DNA of 64,000 bases from assembly GCF_000967425.1 (NCBI RefSeq), contig NZ_FO082820.1:2294001-2358000 (forward strand), given 5' to 3'. The position numbers were made by a program, and so were the translations under genes. This DNA comes from Pseudorhizobium banfieldiae (GTDB lineage Bacteria; Pseudomonadota; Alphaproteobacteria; Rhizobiales; Rhizobiaceae). Below are positions 1-8,321 of the stretch, piece after piece. How positions within the stretch are numbered: the first letter of the stretch is position 1; the number at the start of each line of letters is the position of its first letter. The notes under the pieces are model-generated. The model was given only the letters and a program-made list of their open reading frames with translations, made no database searches and was not told the origin of the DNA.

Positions 1-1224
1 CTGTCGCTCCACCTCCTGTCCATGGCGACCGAACCGATGCGGGAATCGCCGGCACTCTCGGCCTTCATCCGGCTCCTCGATGGCGCATGGCCCGTGGCGC
101 TGGCCCTGACAGCATTGCTGGCCGTCGTCTCCTCGTCCAGCCTCGCGGTCGTCGTGCTCGTCCTGTCGCTCGCTTCCACCGGGACCCTGTCCACTGAACT
201 CATCATAGTATTGATCCTCGGCGCCAATCTCGGCGGCGCCATTCCACCGGTGCTTGCAACATTTTCGGGACCTGCCTCCGCCCGCCGCATCACCACCGGC
301 AATCTTGTGGTCCGGGCCATCGGCTGCCTGATCACCCTCCCGCTGGTCGCCTTTGCCGCCGAACTGCTGGAAACGCTGCCGCTCAATCCGGCAAAACTGC
401 CGGTCGACGCGCATCTCGCCTTCAACATCGCACTGGCACTTCTTGCATGGCCCTTCTCAGGCCTTCTCTCCGACTTGATGAAGCGCCTCATTCCGACCGC
501 CGAAGACCCGGATACCGGTCCGAAGTTCCTTGACGCCCAGGCGCTGTCCACTCCCGTGGTCGCTCTCGCGAACGCCACCCGCGAGGTCCTTCGCGTCGGC
601 GATCTCATCGAACGTATGCTCGTCCGCGTGGAAAATGCCTTCCGGCACAATGACCTCGCGCCGCTTGCCGAGATAGAGGCGATGGAGAAGCGGGTCGACA
701 ACCTCCAGCAGGAGGTCAAGATCTACCTCTCGAAGCTCGGCCGCGAGGGCCTCGAAGGCGAGAACCTGCGCCGGTCTCTCGCGGTGATGGACTATGCCAT
801 CAATCTGGAACATACGGGCGACATCATCGAGAAGGGCCTGGGCGAGCAGGTCCGCAAGAAGATATCGGGCAGCCTCAAGTTCTCCGAGGATGGCTACCAG
901 GAGCTGAAGAACCTCTTCGACCTCACGATCGAGAACCTGCGCATCGCCCAGACCATCTTCGTGACCGGAGACTTCAACCTCGCACTGCGCCTGATGGAGA
1001 TGAAGGTCGACGTGCGAAAGGCTGAGAAGCTATCGGCGGAGCGGCACCTCGAGAGGCTTCGCGATGGCCGACTGGAAAGCCTGCAGACGAGTTCCCTGCA
1101 TCTGGACATCCTCCGCGACCTTAAGCGTATCAACGCCCATATCGTCTCGGTCGCTCATCCGATCCTCGATGATAGCGGGCTGCTTCGTGAGAGCCGCCTG
1201 CGCCAGGCAGAACCCGGCGCCTGA
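1..1224 (+). CDS. Na/Pi cotransporter family protein, 5' end outside window
   Basis: The reading frame is open from the first base of the window, so the first ATG (position 22) is internal and the N-terminus is missing. The visible N-terminal third is hydrophobic, with Ser/Gly-rich helices (VVSSSSLAVVVLVL, ILGANLGGAIPP) typical of the Na/Pi-cotransporter II repeat, which imports phosphate with sodium. From about residue 175 on it becomes a charged helical PhoU-like domain (repeated LxxMxxxV and HTGDIIE-type segments), as in bacterial NptA/YjbB proteins. It probably acts in phosphate balance at the inner membrane. The stop lies 17 bp from the convergent MFS gene. Confidence 0.85.
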   Translation: MSLHLLSMATEPMRESPALSAFIRLLDGAWPVALALTALLAVVSSSSLAVVVLVLSLASTGTLSTELIIVLILGANLGGAIPPVLATFSGPASARRITTGNLVVRAIGCLITLPLVAFAAELLETLPLNPAKLPVDAHLAFNIALALLAWPFSGLLSDLMKRLIPTAEDPDTGPKFLDAQALSTPVVALANATREVLRVGDLIERMLVRVENAFRHNDLAPLAEIEAMEKRVDNLQQEVKIYLSKLGREGLEGENLRRSLAVMDYAINLEHTGDIIEKGLGEQVRKKISGSLKFSEDGYQELKNLFDLTIENLRIAQTIFVTGDFNLALRLMEMKVDVRKAEKLSAERHLERLRDGRLESLQTSSLHLDILRDLKRINAHIVSVAHPILDDSGLLRESRLRQAEPGA

Positions 1225-1241
1225 TCGTCTTCCGCCTCTCG

Positions 1242-2477
1242 TCATGACTGGTCTCCCGGTCGCACATGCGCCAGGACCGGCATACCAACCCGCACGGCGA
1301 GCGACCCGAAGGCGACGGCGAGAGCCGCAAGTCCCGCCAGTCCCCATGCCGCGGAGAATCCCGCCGCCCCGATCACCGGCTGCGAGATGAGCGGCGACAC
1401 GAACTGGCCTAGGAAGATGCTGGAGACCAGCAGGCCCGAGATCCGCCCCCTGATCTGTGGCGGCGCAAGCAGCATCACTGCGCCGGCGAAGTTCGGCATC
1501 ACGGTTCCCATGCCGATGCCCGAGATCGCCAGCGCCATCAGCACCCCAGGATAGCTATCTGCGAACGAAAGCAGCACGAACGCAGATCCGATTGATCCGA
1601 AGGCCAGTGCAAACACACCCATCACTCCCAGTCGCTGCCGCACCCTTGCGAACAGAAGGGCGCTGACGACGCCGACCCCCTGCCCGAGACCAATCGCTCC
1701 GCCGGCCAGGCTCGGCGATGAGATTCCCATGGACTTCAGGAAGAACGGCAGCTGCGTCGGGATCATGTAGAAGACGACCATGTTGAAGATCGCGCCGACC
1801 AGCAGCAATCCGAGAAGGATCGTCGTTCGCCGGTCGAGCGGCCGCGCCTCCAGCGTCCTCTGTGCCGCCGAAGCGCGTGCTGGCTCGGTGAGGAAGAACA
1901 GCGCGGCCGGAAGAAGCAGGAAGGCCAGCGCATAGACCAGGAACGGCATGCGCCAGTGGATTTCGGCGAGCAACCCGCCGCCCGTCAGGAATAGAGTCCC
2001 GCCCAGGCCCACGAACGCCTGCTGCAGGCCCATGTAGCGATCGCGGGCGGCACCCGTGAAATAATCGCCGACAAGCGCCGTTACCGAGGTCATGATGCCG
2101 CCGACGGCAATGCCCAGCACCGCACGCCCGATCAACAGGCCGGGCAATGTCTCCGCAAACAGTCCCGACGACCCCGCAAGCCCGAAGGTTGCCAGCGCGA
2201 GGATCAGCAGAGGCTTGCGCCCGAACTGGTCGATCAGGAAGCCGGCGACGGGCGAAAACCCGGCGATGAAGATCGCCGACAGCGTCAGGACGAAACGGCT
2301 CAGCAGTTCGACATTCGGCGTGTCCTGGAAATTGGCCTCGATGCTTGGCAGCGACGCGGCAATCGCCGCGCCGGACATGATCGTCAGCGAACTGACGGCC
2401 AACATGGTTGCGTTTCGGGCGCGGTGCGTCTCCCGGGCCAGGACAGGTCCGGCAGACGGAAGGGAGCGGAAGGCCAT
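1242..2477 (-). CDS. MFS transporter, probable drug/multidrug efflux, SoxR-linked
   Basis: A 411-residue protein with about 12 hydrophobic segments and the MFS loop motif GFLIDQFGRKPLL near residue 75, followed by GRAVLGIAVGG, as in DHA-type drug:H+ antiporters. The ATG at 2477 shares its A with the TGA of the upstream FMN reductase gene (TGATG), so the two are probably translationally coupled. A longer open frame reaching 2771 runs over the reductase gene and is Cys/Arg-rich, so I rejected it. It lies in the operon driven by the SoxR-type promoter, which suggests export of redox-cycling or toxic compounds. The substrate cannot be read from the sequence. Confidence 0.85.
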   Translation of the reverse strand: MAFRSLPSAGPVLARETHRARNATMLAVSSLTIMSGAAIAASLPSIEANFQDTPNVELLSRFVLTLSAIFIAGFSPVAGFLIDQFGRKPLLILALATFGLAGSSGLFAETLPGLLIGRAVLGIAVGGIMTSVTALVGDYFTGAARDRYMGLQQAFVGLGGTLFLTGGGLLAEIHWRMPFLVYALAFLLLPAALFFLTEPARASAAQRTLEARPLDRRTTILLGLLLVGAIFNMVVFYMIPTQLPFFLKSMGISSPSLAGGAIGLGQGVGVVSALLFARVRQRLGVMGVFALAFGSIGSAFVLLSFADSYPGVLMALAISGIGMGTVMPNFAGAVMLLAPPQIRGRISGLLVSSIFLGQFVSPLISQPVIGAAGFSAAWGLAGLAALAVAFGSLAVRVGMPVLAHVRPGDQS

Positions 2478-3046
2478 CACGCCACCTCCCTGAAGACGAC
2501 CGTATCGCGGCCGTGTTTCAAGGTCGTCATCCACCAGTCCAATTGCACGACGAGCGCGCGAAGACGTCGCAGCACATCCTCGGGCGCACGGGGATTTCCC
2601 TCGGCATCGAACTGCTCCCAGGCATTGGCGAAGCTGACCGTCTCGCGGGTTGTTGCAGCACCAACCTCGGCGAACACTTGTCTCAACTGCTCGACCGCCC
2701 GCAAGCCGCCCGACACACCGCCATAGCTCACGAAGGCCACGGGCTTCGCCGACCAGGGCTTCTGGTAGCAATCGATGAGCTCCTTCAGCGCTGCGGGATA
2801 GCCGTGATTGTATTCCGGCGTCACGACGAGGAAACCGTCCGCGCGGGCAAGATCACGACCGATCCGCCGCTCCACCTCGGTCCGCGCCATTGAAGATCCA
2901 GCATTCAGATGGGCAGGATCTACAGTCAGGATATCGGCTTCAATCATATCCGGCAGGTGCCGAAGCAGCCAGTCTGCGACGGTGTCGCAGAAGCGGCCGT
3001 CGCGCGCGCTGCCATAGATGAGGGCGAGCGTAAGTCTTGGTTTCAT
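2477..3046 (-). CDS. NADPH-dependent FMN reductase / quinone reductase family
   Basis: A 189-residue flavodoxin-fold protein. The N-terminal phosphate loop is [12 protein letters not shown], and [17 protein letters not shown] is the FMN-binding signature of the ChrR/ArsH/YhdA-like NADPH-dependent FMN reductases; [16 protein letters not shown] completes the fold. It likely reduces quinones, FMN or azo compounds with NAD(P)H. The ATG at 3046 has AGGGAG upstream; a longer start at 3097 would place the SoxR promoter region in the leader and has no ribosome site. It is the first gene of a two-gene operon with the MFS transporter, divergent from soxR. Confidence 0.88.
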   Translation of the reverse strand: MKPRLTLALIYGSARDGRFCDTVADWLLRHLPDMIEADILTVDPAHLNAGSSMARTEVERRIGRDLARADGFLVVTPEYNHGYPAALKELIDCYQKPWSAKPVAFVSYGGVSGGLRAVEQLRQVFAEVGAATTRETVSFANAWEQFDAEGNPRAPEDVLRRLRALVVQLDWWMTTLKHGRDTVVFREVA

Positions 3047-3082
3047 GGGGTTGCTCCCTGGTTTGCGTTCAAGAGAGCACCT

Positions 3083-3113
3083 GCTATAAAACCTCAACCA
3101 TAGTTGAGGTCAA
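3083..3113 (-). promoter_or_regulatory. SoxR-type promoter of the FMN reductase/MFS operon with 20-bp SoxR box
   Basis: On the minus strand there is a -35 TTGACC (3108-3113) and a -10 TATAGC (3083-3088) separated by 19 bp, the overlong spacer expected of promoters untwisted by MerR-family activators. The spacer holds a perfect inverted repeat, acctcaaccatagttgaggt (3091-3110), very close to the known soxbox core CCTCAA...TTGAGG. The site lies between soxR and the reductase gene, so SoxR probably activates the operon and may also repress itself. Confidence 0.85.
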
Positions 3114-3129
3114 CAGGCATCCGAGAAAA

Positions 3130-3612
3130 ATGAGCGAAACGATTCACGAAGGCATCCGGCGGGAGCTGTCGGTCGGAGAAATTGCCCGGCGCAGCGGCGT
3201 CGCGGTCTCGACGCTGCACTTCTATGAGACGAAGGGGCTGATCGAGAGCTATCGGAATAGGGGCAATCAACGCCGCTACCGGCGCTCGGTCTTGCGGCGT
3301 GTCGCCGTCATCAAGGTCGCACAGAAGACCGGCATCCCATTGGCGGAGATCCGCGACGCCCTCTCCGTCCTGCCGCACGACCGCCCGGTCACCGCGAAGG
3401 ACTGGCGCAGACTGTCGGAGACCTGGAGGCAGAAACTGGATGAACGGATTTCCAGCCTGACTGCACTACGCGACCATCTCACCGGCTGCATCGGCTGCGG
3501 CTGCCTGTCCATGACCGACTGCCCTCTGCGCAATCCTTACGACGTGATGAGTGACAAGGGGCCAGGGCCGGTCATTCTAGAAGAAGAAGCCGGAAGGGAG
3601 TATGCTGGATAG
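3130..3612 (+). CDS. soxR: Redox-sensing MerR-family activator SoxR
   Basis: A 160-residue MerR-family regulator. Residues 13-50 form the winged HTH ([21 protein letters not shown]), followed by a dimerisation helix. The C-terminus carries [17 protein letters not shown], with Cys120, Cys123, Cys125 and Cys131 in the C-x2-C-x-C-x5-C arrangement that holds the [2Fe-2S] cluster of SoxR; E. coli SoxR has the same spacing one residue earlier. Oxidation of the cluster by redox-cycling compounds or superoxide switches on target promoters. The start at 3130 was chosen because the longer frame (3037) reads through the SoxR box. No soxS is present; the divergent reductase/efflux operon looks like the direct target. 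Confidence 0.95.
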   Translation: MSETIHEGIRRELSVGEIARRSGVAVSTLHFYETKGLIESYRNRGNQRRYRRSVLRRVAVIKVAQKTGIPLAEIRDALSVLPHDRPVTAKDWRRLSETWRQKLDERISSLTALRDHLTGCIGCGCLSMTDCPLRNPYDVMSDKGPGPVILEEEAGREYAG

Positions 3613-3867
3613 TCAATCCGCGCTTGGCAGCCGGCGCATGGTAAATTCGATCCGGTCGCCGTCGAGTTGGCGCCAACTCTCGACCTCGGTCCAGTAGGCC
3701 GCCTTCGGATACGCGTCGAACCACTCCCGCGCCTTCTGGCGGGCCTCGTCGCGAGAAAGGCAGAAGGTTTCCCGCACGAACATCGACGAACGCCCAGACT
3801 TCTCCTGGCGGTGCCGGTCGATCCTTCTCTTCAGGCCGTCGAGCGGCGGCGGCGTGAACTTCGCCAT
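3613..3867 (-). CDS. Small conserved hypothetical protein (84 aa)
   Basis: I do not recognise a named family. It is charged and Arg/Lys/Glu-rich, with no signal peptide or membrane segment. The middle reads FVRETFCLSRDEARQKAREW, then aromatic residues (YPKAAYWTEVESWRQL) and a short beta-like end (DRIEFTMRRL). The ATG at 3867 is preceded by GAGAGGT at good spacing; a start at 3942 lacks one. It ends immediately after the soxR stop on the opposite strand. The amino acid composition and ribosome site support a real gene. Confidence 0.6.
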   Translation of the reverse strand: MAKFTPPPLDGLKRRIDRHRQEKSGRSSMFVRETFCLSRDEARQKAREWFDAYPKAAYWTEVESWRQLDGDRIEFTMRRLPSAD

Positions 3868-4013
3868 GGGTCTACCTCTCTGGGCTGAAGATAATGCGGC
3901 GCTGCGCGCTTTGCGAGTCGGAAAAGCTGGGTCAGACGCCATCGGATTGGCTGCATTGAGCCGTTGCTGCTAAGGGAATCGCTAGAAAAAGAATCGCGAG
4001 CGGGAAGAAGCCC

Positions 4014-4928
4014 ATGGAACGTCCAGTTTTGCCGAAAGGTCTGCCGGAGGACATCGAAGAGAAGAAGGCGACGGCGCGCGCATGGTTCGAAAGCCTGCGC
4101 GACACGATCTGTGCCTCCTTCGAGGCACTGGAGGACAAGCTGGAAGGTCCCCTGTCCGACCAGCCCGCAGGACGCTTCGTTGCGAAGGACTGGCAACGGG
4201 AGGAAGGCCTCGGCGGCGGCGGCCGCATGTCGATGATGGAAGGTCGCGTCTTCGAGAAGGTCGGCGTCCATACCTCCACCGTGCATGGCGAATTCTCTCC
4301 CGACTTTCGCGCGCAGATGCCAGGCGCGGATGAAGACCCCCGCTTCTGGGCGTCCGGCATCTCCCTGATCGCCCACCCGATAAATCCCAATGTCCCCGCT
4401 GTACACATGAACACCCGCATGGTGGTGACCACCAGCCAGTGGTTCGGGGGCGGTGCCGATCTCACACCCGTCTTGGACCGGCGGCGGGTGCAGACCGATC
4501 CGGACGCGGCCCTGTTTCACCGCGCCATGGAGATCACCTGCCGGCGCCACGAGGCGGTCGCCGACTACGAGCGCTACAAGCAGTGGTGTGACGAGTACTT
4601 TTTCCTGAAGCACCGCAACGAGCCGCGCGGGATCGGCGGCATCTTCTTCGACTGGCTGCATTCCGGCGAGGAAAAGGGCGGCTGGGAGGCCGACTTCTCC
4701 TTTGTCCAGGATGTCGGCCGGGCCTTCGCCCTCGTCTATCCGAAGATCGTCGAGGCGAATTTCAACCAGGCCTGGACGGAGGCGGACCGGGACGAACAGC
4801 TGGTCCGCCGCGGTCGCTATGTCGAGTTCAACCTTCTCTATGATCGCGGCACGATCTTCGGTCTGAAGACCGGCGGCAACGTCGAATCGATCCTCTCGTC
4901 CCTGCCCCCGGTCGTGCGCTGGCCCTGA
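4014..4928 (+). CDS. hemF: Oxygen-dependent coproporphyrinogen III oxidase
   Basis: 304 residues, close to E. coli HemF (299). It converts coproporphyrinogen III to protoporphyrinogen IX with O2 in heme synthesis, in the cytoplasm. Family blocks are intact: [65 protein letters not shown] and GGIFFDWL. The His residues of the [13 protein letters not shown] and HRNEPRG blocks belong to the conserved active-site set. It stands alone. I looked for an FNR/FixK box upstream and found none, in keeping with the aerobic enzyme. Confidence 0.95.
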   Translation: MERPVLPKGLPEDIEEKKATARAWFESLRDTICASFEALEDKLEGPLSDQPAGRFVAKDWQREEGLGGGGRMSMMEGRVFEKVGVHTSTVHGEFSPDFRAQMPGADEDPRFWASGISLIAHPINPNVPAVHMNTRMVVTTSQWFGGGADLTPVLDRRRVQTDPDAALFHRAMEITCRRHEAVADYERYKQWCDEYFFLKHRNEPRGIGGIFFDWLHSGEEKGGWEADFSFVQDVGRAFALVYPKIVEANFNQAWTEADRDEQLVRRGRYVEFNLLYDRGTIFGLKTGGNVESILSSLPPVVRWP

Positions 4929-5001
4929 GGGGGCGGAGAACCTATGGCTTCGCATCGTGCGGCCGTCGGTACGATCACGCAATATGTCGCATCGCTAACA
5001 T

Positions 5002-5030
5002 TTGACATGTTCAGGCAATATCTTTGATGC
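5002..5030 (+). promoter_or_regulatory. Possible sigma-70 promoter for the 95-aa protein gene
   Basis: A consensus -35 TTGACA lies at 5002-5007. A hexamer 17 bp further (TGATGC, 5025-5030) matches -10 poorly. It lies 37 bp before the start of the small gene at 5067. The -35 is convincing and the -10 is not. Confidence 0.3.
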
Positions 5031-5066
5031 TAGTCTTCTCCTTGGTTGCACCGGAGGAGGAACGCG

Positions 5067-5354
5067 ATGATTGCGTCGAATAGCATGCCTGTGCCGCAGA
5101 GGACCCCGACCGAATGGACTTCGGAAAGGGCACGTTTCCTGGATATCCCCGACATGATCGAGCATCTCGCTGACGAACTGCGTTCGCGTAGCGACCCGTG
5201 CCTGCCCAGGGAGTACTATCTCGAGCAGGTAAGACGGCAGTTGGCCGGCCGTACAGGCCTCACCAACGCGGCGGCCAGGGAGCAGATCTTCGGGCGGCGG
5301 CACATGCCGCTGCAGTCGGCTTCCGTTTTCCATGCCTGGGCGCTACGCGATTAG
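5067..5354 (+). CDS. Hypothetical protein (95 aa)
   Basis: The function is not recognised. The ATG at 5067 follows GGAGGAGG with a 6-7 bp gap, one of the strongest ribosome sites in the window, so I preferred it to an in-frame TTG at 5046. The protein is soluble, acidic-basic mixed and mostly helical (DIPDMIEHLADELRSRSDP, REYYLEQVRRQLAGRTGLT). No Cys or metal-binding pattern is visible. It is 91 bp upstream of the DUF1059 gene on the same strand and may share its transcript. Confidence 0.6.
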   Translation: MIASNSMPVPQRTPTEWTSERARFLDIPDMIEHLADELRSRSDPCLPREYYLEQVRRQLAGRTGLTNAAAREQIFGRRHMPLQSASVFHAWALRD

Positions 5355-5392
5355 GTGAAAGGGAACGCCTGCCGATCTCTCTAGTTACGCTA

Positions 5393-5428
5393 GGGCGACG
5401 AGGTATCCTCGGATAGTTTTCGTCGCCC
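5393..5428 (+). other. Long hairpin just upstream of the DUF1059 ribosome site
   Basis: GGGCGACGA (5393-5401) pairs perfectly with TCGTCGCCC (5420-5428), and inside it TATCC pairs with GGATA. No T-run follows, so it does not look like a classical terminator. The AAGGAGG of the next gene begins only 5 bases after the stem, so it could act as a 5' UTR element or mRNA end-protection structure. Confidence 0.5.
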
Positions 5429-5445
5429 ATCACAAGGAGGACGCA

Positions 5446-5631
5446 ATGAGACTTTTCGAATGCGGAACCCTCGTTCCCGGATGCTCCTGGCACACCCGCG
5501 CAAATGAAGATGCGGAAATCGTCCGACGCGCAGTCGAGCACCTGCGCATCGCCCATGGCGAAGAGATCATCCGCGAGAACATGGTCGAGAACATCAAGGC
5601 ACGGATCCGCGACGAAGCGGCCGCAGCCTGA
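5446..5631 (+). CDS. DUF1059 domain protein (61 aa)
   Basis: The short protein matches the DUF1059 pattern: FECGTLVPGCSWHTRANEDAE with Cys6 and Cys13, then an ExxxRRAVEHLRIAHG helix with two His, ending EEIIRENMVENIKARI. The Cys/His set suggests a small metal-binding protein, but no member's function is known to me with certainty. A near-perfect AAGGAGG precedes the ATG by 6 bp. A long hairpin sits just before it in the leader. Confidence 0.8.
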   Translation: MRLFECGTLVPGCSWHTRANEDAEIVRRAVEHLRIAHGEEIIRENMVENIKARIRDEAAAA

Positions 5632-5639
5632 CGTCGGCC

Positions 5640-6902
5640 TCAGCCCATATCCTTGACCATCTGCTCCAGCCGGGCAGTCAGCTCTGCCCGGCCAAGCGTG
5701 AAGTTGCGCTCCACCCAGAGCGTCTCGAGCGCCGCCAGAACCTCGCCGACACGCTTGCCGGCGGGAACGCCGGTGGCAAGCACGTCACTCCCTGACAACG
5801 GAAAGCTCGGCCGTTCGTACGCGTCGCAGCGAGCAGAGAGGGCGCTCAGTCTTGCAGTCTTGCGCATGGCCATCGGGTCGCCTTGGCCGGATGCGCGCGA
5901 ACTGGCGAGCGCAAGCCTCAGCCGCATGCGCACCCCTTCCCGACCATAGCGGTATAGCAGACGATCAAAACCCACATCCGTCACCTCGTCAGGAAGAACA
6001 GGCGTTGTTGACCATGCCTGCAGTCTTGCAGCTTCCGCATTCGACATGCGCAGCCGCTTCGCCATCGCTTCCATGCGCTCGGGATCGTCGGGCACGATTG
6101 CCGCAAGACGCAGCACGGGATCGGGCTCCCACCTCATCGCCTGCTCGGTGGCCACGAGCCCGTGCACCGCATCGATGCCCCATTTCTCGGTTTCCGGCAG
6201 GATCTCGGTGAGGACCCCCGTCTGGCGCATCCAGAGGAGGGCGCGCGACGGATCGGGAGCGGCAAGCAGCTTCTTGGTCTCGCTCCAGATGCGCTCGGCC
6301 GACAGGGTGCCCAATTTGTCCTTCGCTCTTGCCGAGGCCCTCAGCCCGTCTGCATCGGGGCGCCCATCCCCATAATAGGCAAAGAACCGGAAGAAGCGCA
6401 GGACACGCAGATAGTCCTCGGCAATCCGTGCCGCCGCATCGCCTATGAAGCGGACATTGCGCGTTTCGATGTCCGCAAGACCGCCCACGAGATCAATCAC
6501 ATCGCCGGTTGCATCCGCGTAGAGAGCATTGATCGTCAGGTCCCGCCGTTCGGCATCCACCGTCCAGTCGGTACCATAGGCCACCTGCGCGCGGCGCCCG
6601 TCCGTCTCAACGTCTCGGCGGAGCGTCGTCACCTCGAAGCCCTGCCCGTCCAGCACGAGCGTCACCGTCCCGTGGTCGATCCCGGTCGGGACGGCCTTGA
6701 TGCCCGCCGTCTTGGCACGCTCGACGACCTCCTCGGGCCGAAGCGTCGTCGCGATGTCGACATCCCCGACCGGCATGCCCATCAGTGCATTTCGGACAGC
6801 ACCGCCCACCACGCGCGCTTCGCCGCCTTCGGCGTTCAGCACGTCCATGATGCGTCGCAGTGCGGGGTCACGGAACCACGCCTCGCCGGCAACCGATGTC
6901 AT
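5640..6902 (-). CDS. cca: CCA tRNA nucleotidyltransferase
   Basis: 420 residues. The class II nucleotidyltransferase head has RVVGGAVRNALMGMPVGDVD with the DxD metal-binding aspartates, then the TTLRRD and RRDLTINALYAD signatures and EDYLRVLRFFRFFAYYG, which are diagnostic of tRNA CCA-adding / poly(A) polymerase family enzymes. It adds or repairs the 3' CCA of tRNA. The ATG at 6902 overlaps the TGA of the upstream NUDIX gene (ATGA), the third cistron of a DUF1285-NUDIX-cca operon. There is no HD domain at the C-terminus, as usual for the alphaproteobacterial form. Confidence 0.93.
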   Translation of the reverse strand: MTSVAGEAWFRDPALRRIMDVLNAEGGEARVVGGAVRNALMGMPVGDVDIATTLRPEEVVERAKTAGIKAVPTGIDHGTVTLVLDGQGFEVTTLRRDVETDGRRAQVAYGTDWTVDAERRDLTINALYADATGDVIDLVGGLADIETRNVRFIGDAAARIAEDYLRVLRFFRFFAYYGDGRPDADGLRASARAKDKLGTLSAERIWSETKKLLAAPDPSRALLWMRQTGVLTEILPETEKWGIDAVHGLVATEQAMRWEPDPVLRLAAIVPDDPERMEAMAKRLRMSNAEAARLQAWSTTPVLPDEVTDVGFDRLLYRYGREGVRMRLRLALASSRASGQGDPMAMRKTARLSALSARCDAYERPSFPLSGSDVLATGVPAGKRVGEVLAALETLWVERNFTLGRAELTARLEQMVKDMG

Positions 6903-7534
6903 GCGTAAAGCCTTTCGTAGAGCGTGCGGACAATGCTCGCAGTAATGCCCCAAATATTGCGGTCTCCATAGGGCAGCTCGTAGAAATGCCGCTCCCGACC
7001 ATCCCAGATGCGGCTGCCGCGGCGGTAGTTGTCAGGGTCCATCAGGAAGGACAGCGGCACCTCAAAGACCTCATCCACTTCGTGCGGGTTGAGCTTGAGA
7101 TCGAAGCCGCGGCGCACCACCGAAAGCACCGGCGTGATCCGGAACCCGCTCGGCGCAAGATAGATCGGCAGTCGCCCGACCGGTTCGACGAACATGGGCG
7201 ACAGCCCGATCTCCTCTTCCGCCTCCCGTACCGCCGCCGTTTCCGGCGAGGCATCCTCGGGATCGATCGCCCCGCCGGGGAAAGCGATCTGGCCGGAGTG
7301 CTTGCGAAGGGTCGCGGTGCGCTGCGTGAAGATCACCTTGGCCTCCTCGCCATCGTCGACGACCGGCACGAGAACGGCGGCATCCTTCAGATGCAGGTCT
7401 TCGATCACCGGCAGGAGCTCGGGATTGAGCAGATGGTCGCCATGATCGCGCCAGGCATGCTCGATCGGGCCGCCGTTCTGGTTCAAGGCCCGCGCCTTGA
7501 AACCAGCTGCCGAATAAAGCGGAGCATCAGTCAT
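6899..7534 (-). CDS. NUDIX hydrolase, CoA pyrophosphatase (NudL/YeaB) type
   Basis: 211 residues with the block FTQRTATLRKHSGQIAFPGG, the UPF0035 signature placed before the Nudix box in NudL-type CoA diphosphatases, followed by GGAIDPEDASPETAAVREAE and EEIGL, a complete Nudix helix. It should cleave CoA and acyl-CoA to phosphopantetheine and 3',5'-ADP. The start at 7534 overlaps the end of the DUF1285 gene by 8 bp, and the stop overlaps cca. The pairing with cca is a recurrent alphaproteobacterial order as I know it; the functional link is unclear. Confidence 0.88.
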   Translation of the reverse strand: MTDAPLYSAAGFKARALNQNGGPIEHAWRDHGDHLLNPELLPVIEDLHLKDAAVLVPVVDDGEEAKVIFTQRTATLRKHSGQIAFPGGAIDPEDASPETAAVREAEEEIGLSPMFVEPVGRLPIYLAPSGFRITPVLSVVRRGFDLKLNPHEVDEVFEVPLSFLMDPDNYRRGSRIWDGRERHFYELPYGDRNIWGITASIVRTLYERLYA

Positions 7535-8153
7535 GCGACAGTGTTTCCAGTTCGGAGGCGGGCATGACCGGGAAGACTTCTCCCGCCGACCGGATCGCGA
7601 ACATCGACACGCCGTCGATGTCGACGGTTTCACCGAGTTCGACCAGGTCATACATGACCGGCCGCGACACCAGCGCCTCCAGCCGTCCCCGCACGAGAAG
7701 ATAGGGCTTCAACTCGCTGTTCTCGCCCTCGATGACGAAGCGGATGGGGTGCTCGGCGCTGGCTTCCACCACATCGCCGACATTCGTCCGGAACGTCAGC
7801 ACCTGTTGGCCGTCCCGGGTCGACCGGCTCATCTCCACGGCCAGGAACGGCGCGTCCTCGACACGGATCCCCACCTTCTCCACCGGCGTGACAAGATAGG
7901 TCTTGCCGTCCTCGTCCTTGCGGAGCACCGTCGAGAACAGCCGGACCAGCGGCTGCCGACCGATCGGAGTACCCATGTAGAACCAGGTGCCGTCGGCCCG
8001 GATCTCCATGTCAAGGTCGCCGCAGAAGGGCGGATTCCATTTGTTGACCGGCGGCAGGCCCGGCTTTCCGCCCGCCTTCTGGTCCGCGGCCCGGGAGATC
8101 AGCGCGGCCAGTCCGGCCGGGTCAGTCGCTGTCTGAATGGTTTCGCCTGCCAT
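7527..8153 (-). CDS. DUF1285 domain protein
   Basis: 208 residues, first gene of the operon with the CoA pyrophosphatase and cca. It has the DUF1285 layout: KWNPPFCGDLDMEIRADGTW and FYMGTPIGRQPLVRLFSTVL, then KTYLVTPVEKVGIRVEDAPF, all beta-rich. There is no signal peptide or membrane helix, so it is likely cytoplasmic. The role is unknown; conserved linkage with moxR and cca in rhizobia is the only clue. It is divergent from moxR across 168 bp, where I could not find a convincing -35/-10 pair. Confidence 0.85.
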   Translation of the reverse strand: MAGETIQTATDPAGLAALISRAADQKAGGKPGLPPVNKWNPPFCGDLDMEIRADGTWFYMGTPIGRQPLVRLFSTVLRKDEDGKTYLVTPVEKVGIRVEDAPFLAVEMSRSTRDGQQVLTFRTNVGDVVEASAEHPIRFVIEGENSELKPYLLVRGRLEALVSRPVMYDLVELGETVDIDGVSMFAIRSAGEVFPVMPASELETLSHD

Positions 8154-8321
8154 CTTTCAGTCCCGGTTCCGCTCTAAGCAAACTCTGTCACGAGATAGTC
8201 ATTCGAGGCGTTCTTGTCAGCCGCTTATGCGGTAATAAGTTGTTCGATAGGAAGTGGTTGCCCCAGCGCAACGATTCGTCCGCCGCCACGGATTATCCGG
8301 TAGGGCCTCAAGGAGAGCGAC

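Noticed and set aside
1242..2771. Longer frame of the MFS gene to 2771
   Set aside because: The extra N-terminus overlaps the FMN reductase gene, is Cys/Arg-rich and has no membrane or family similarity.
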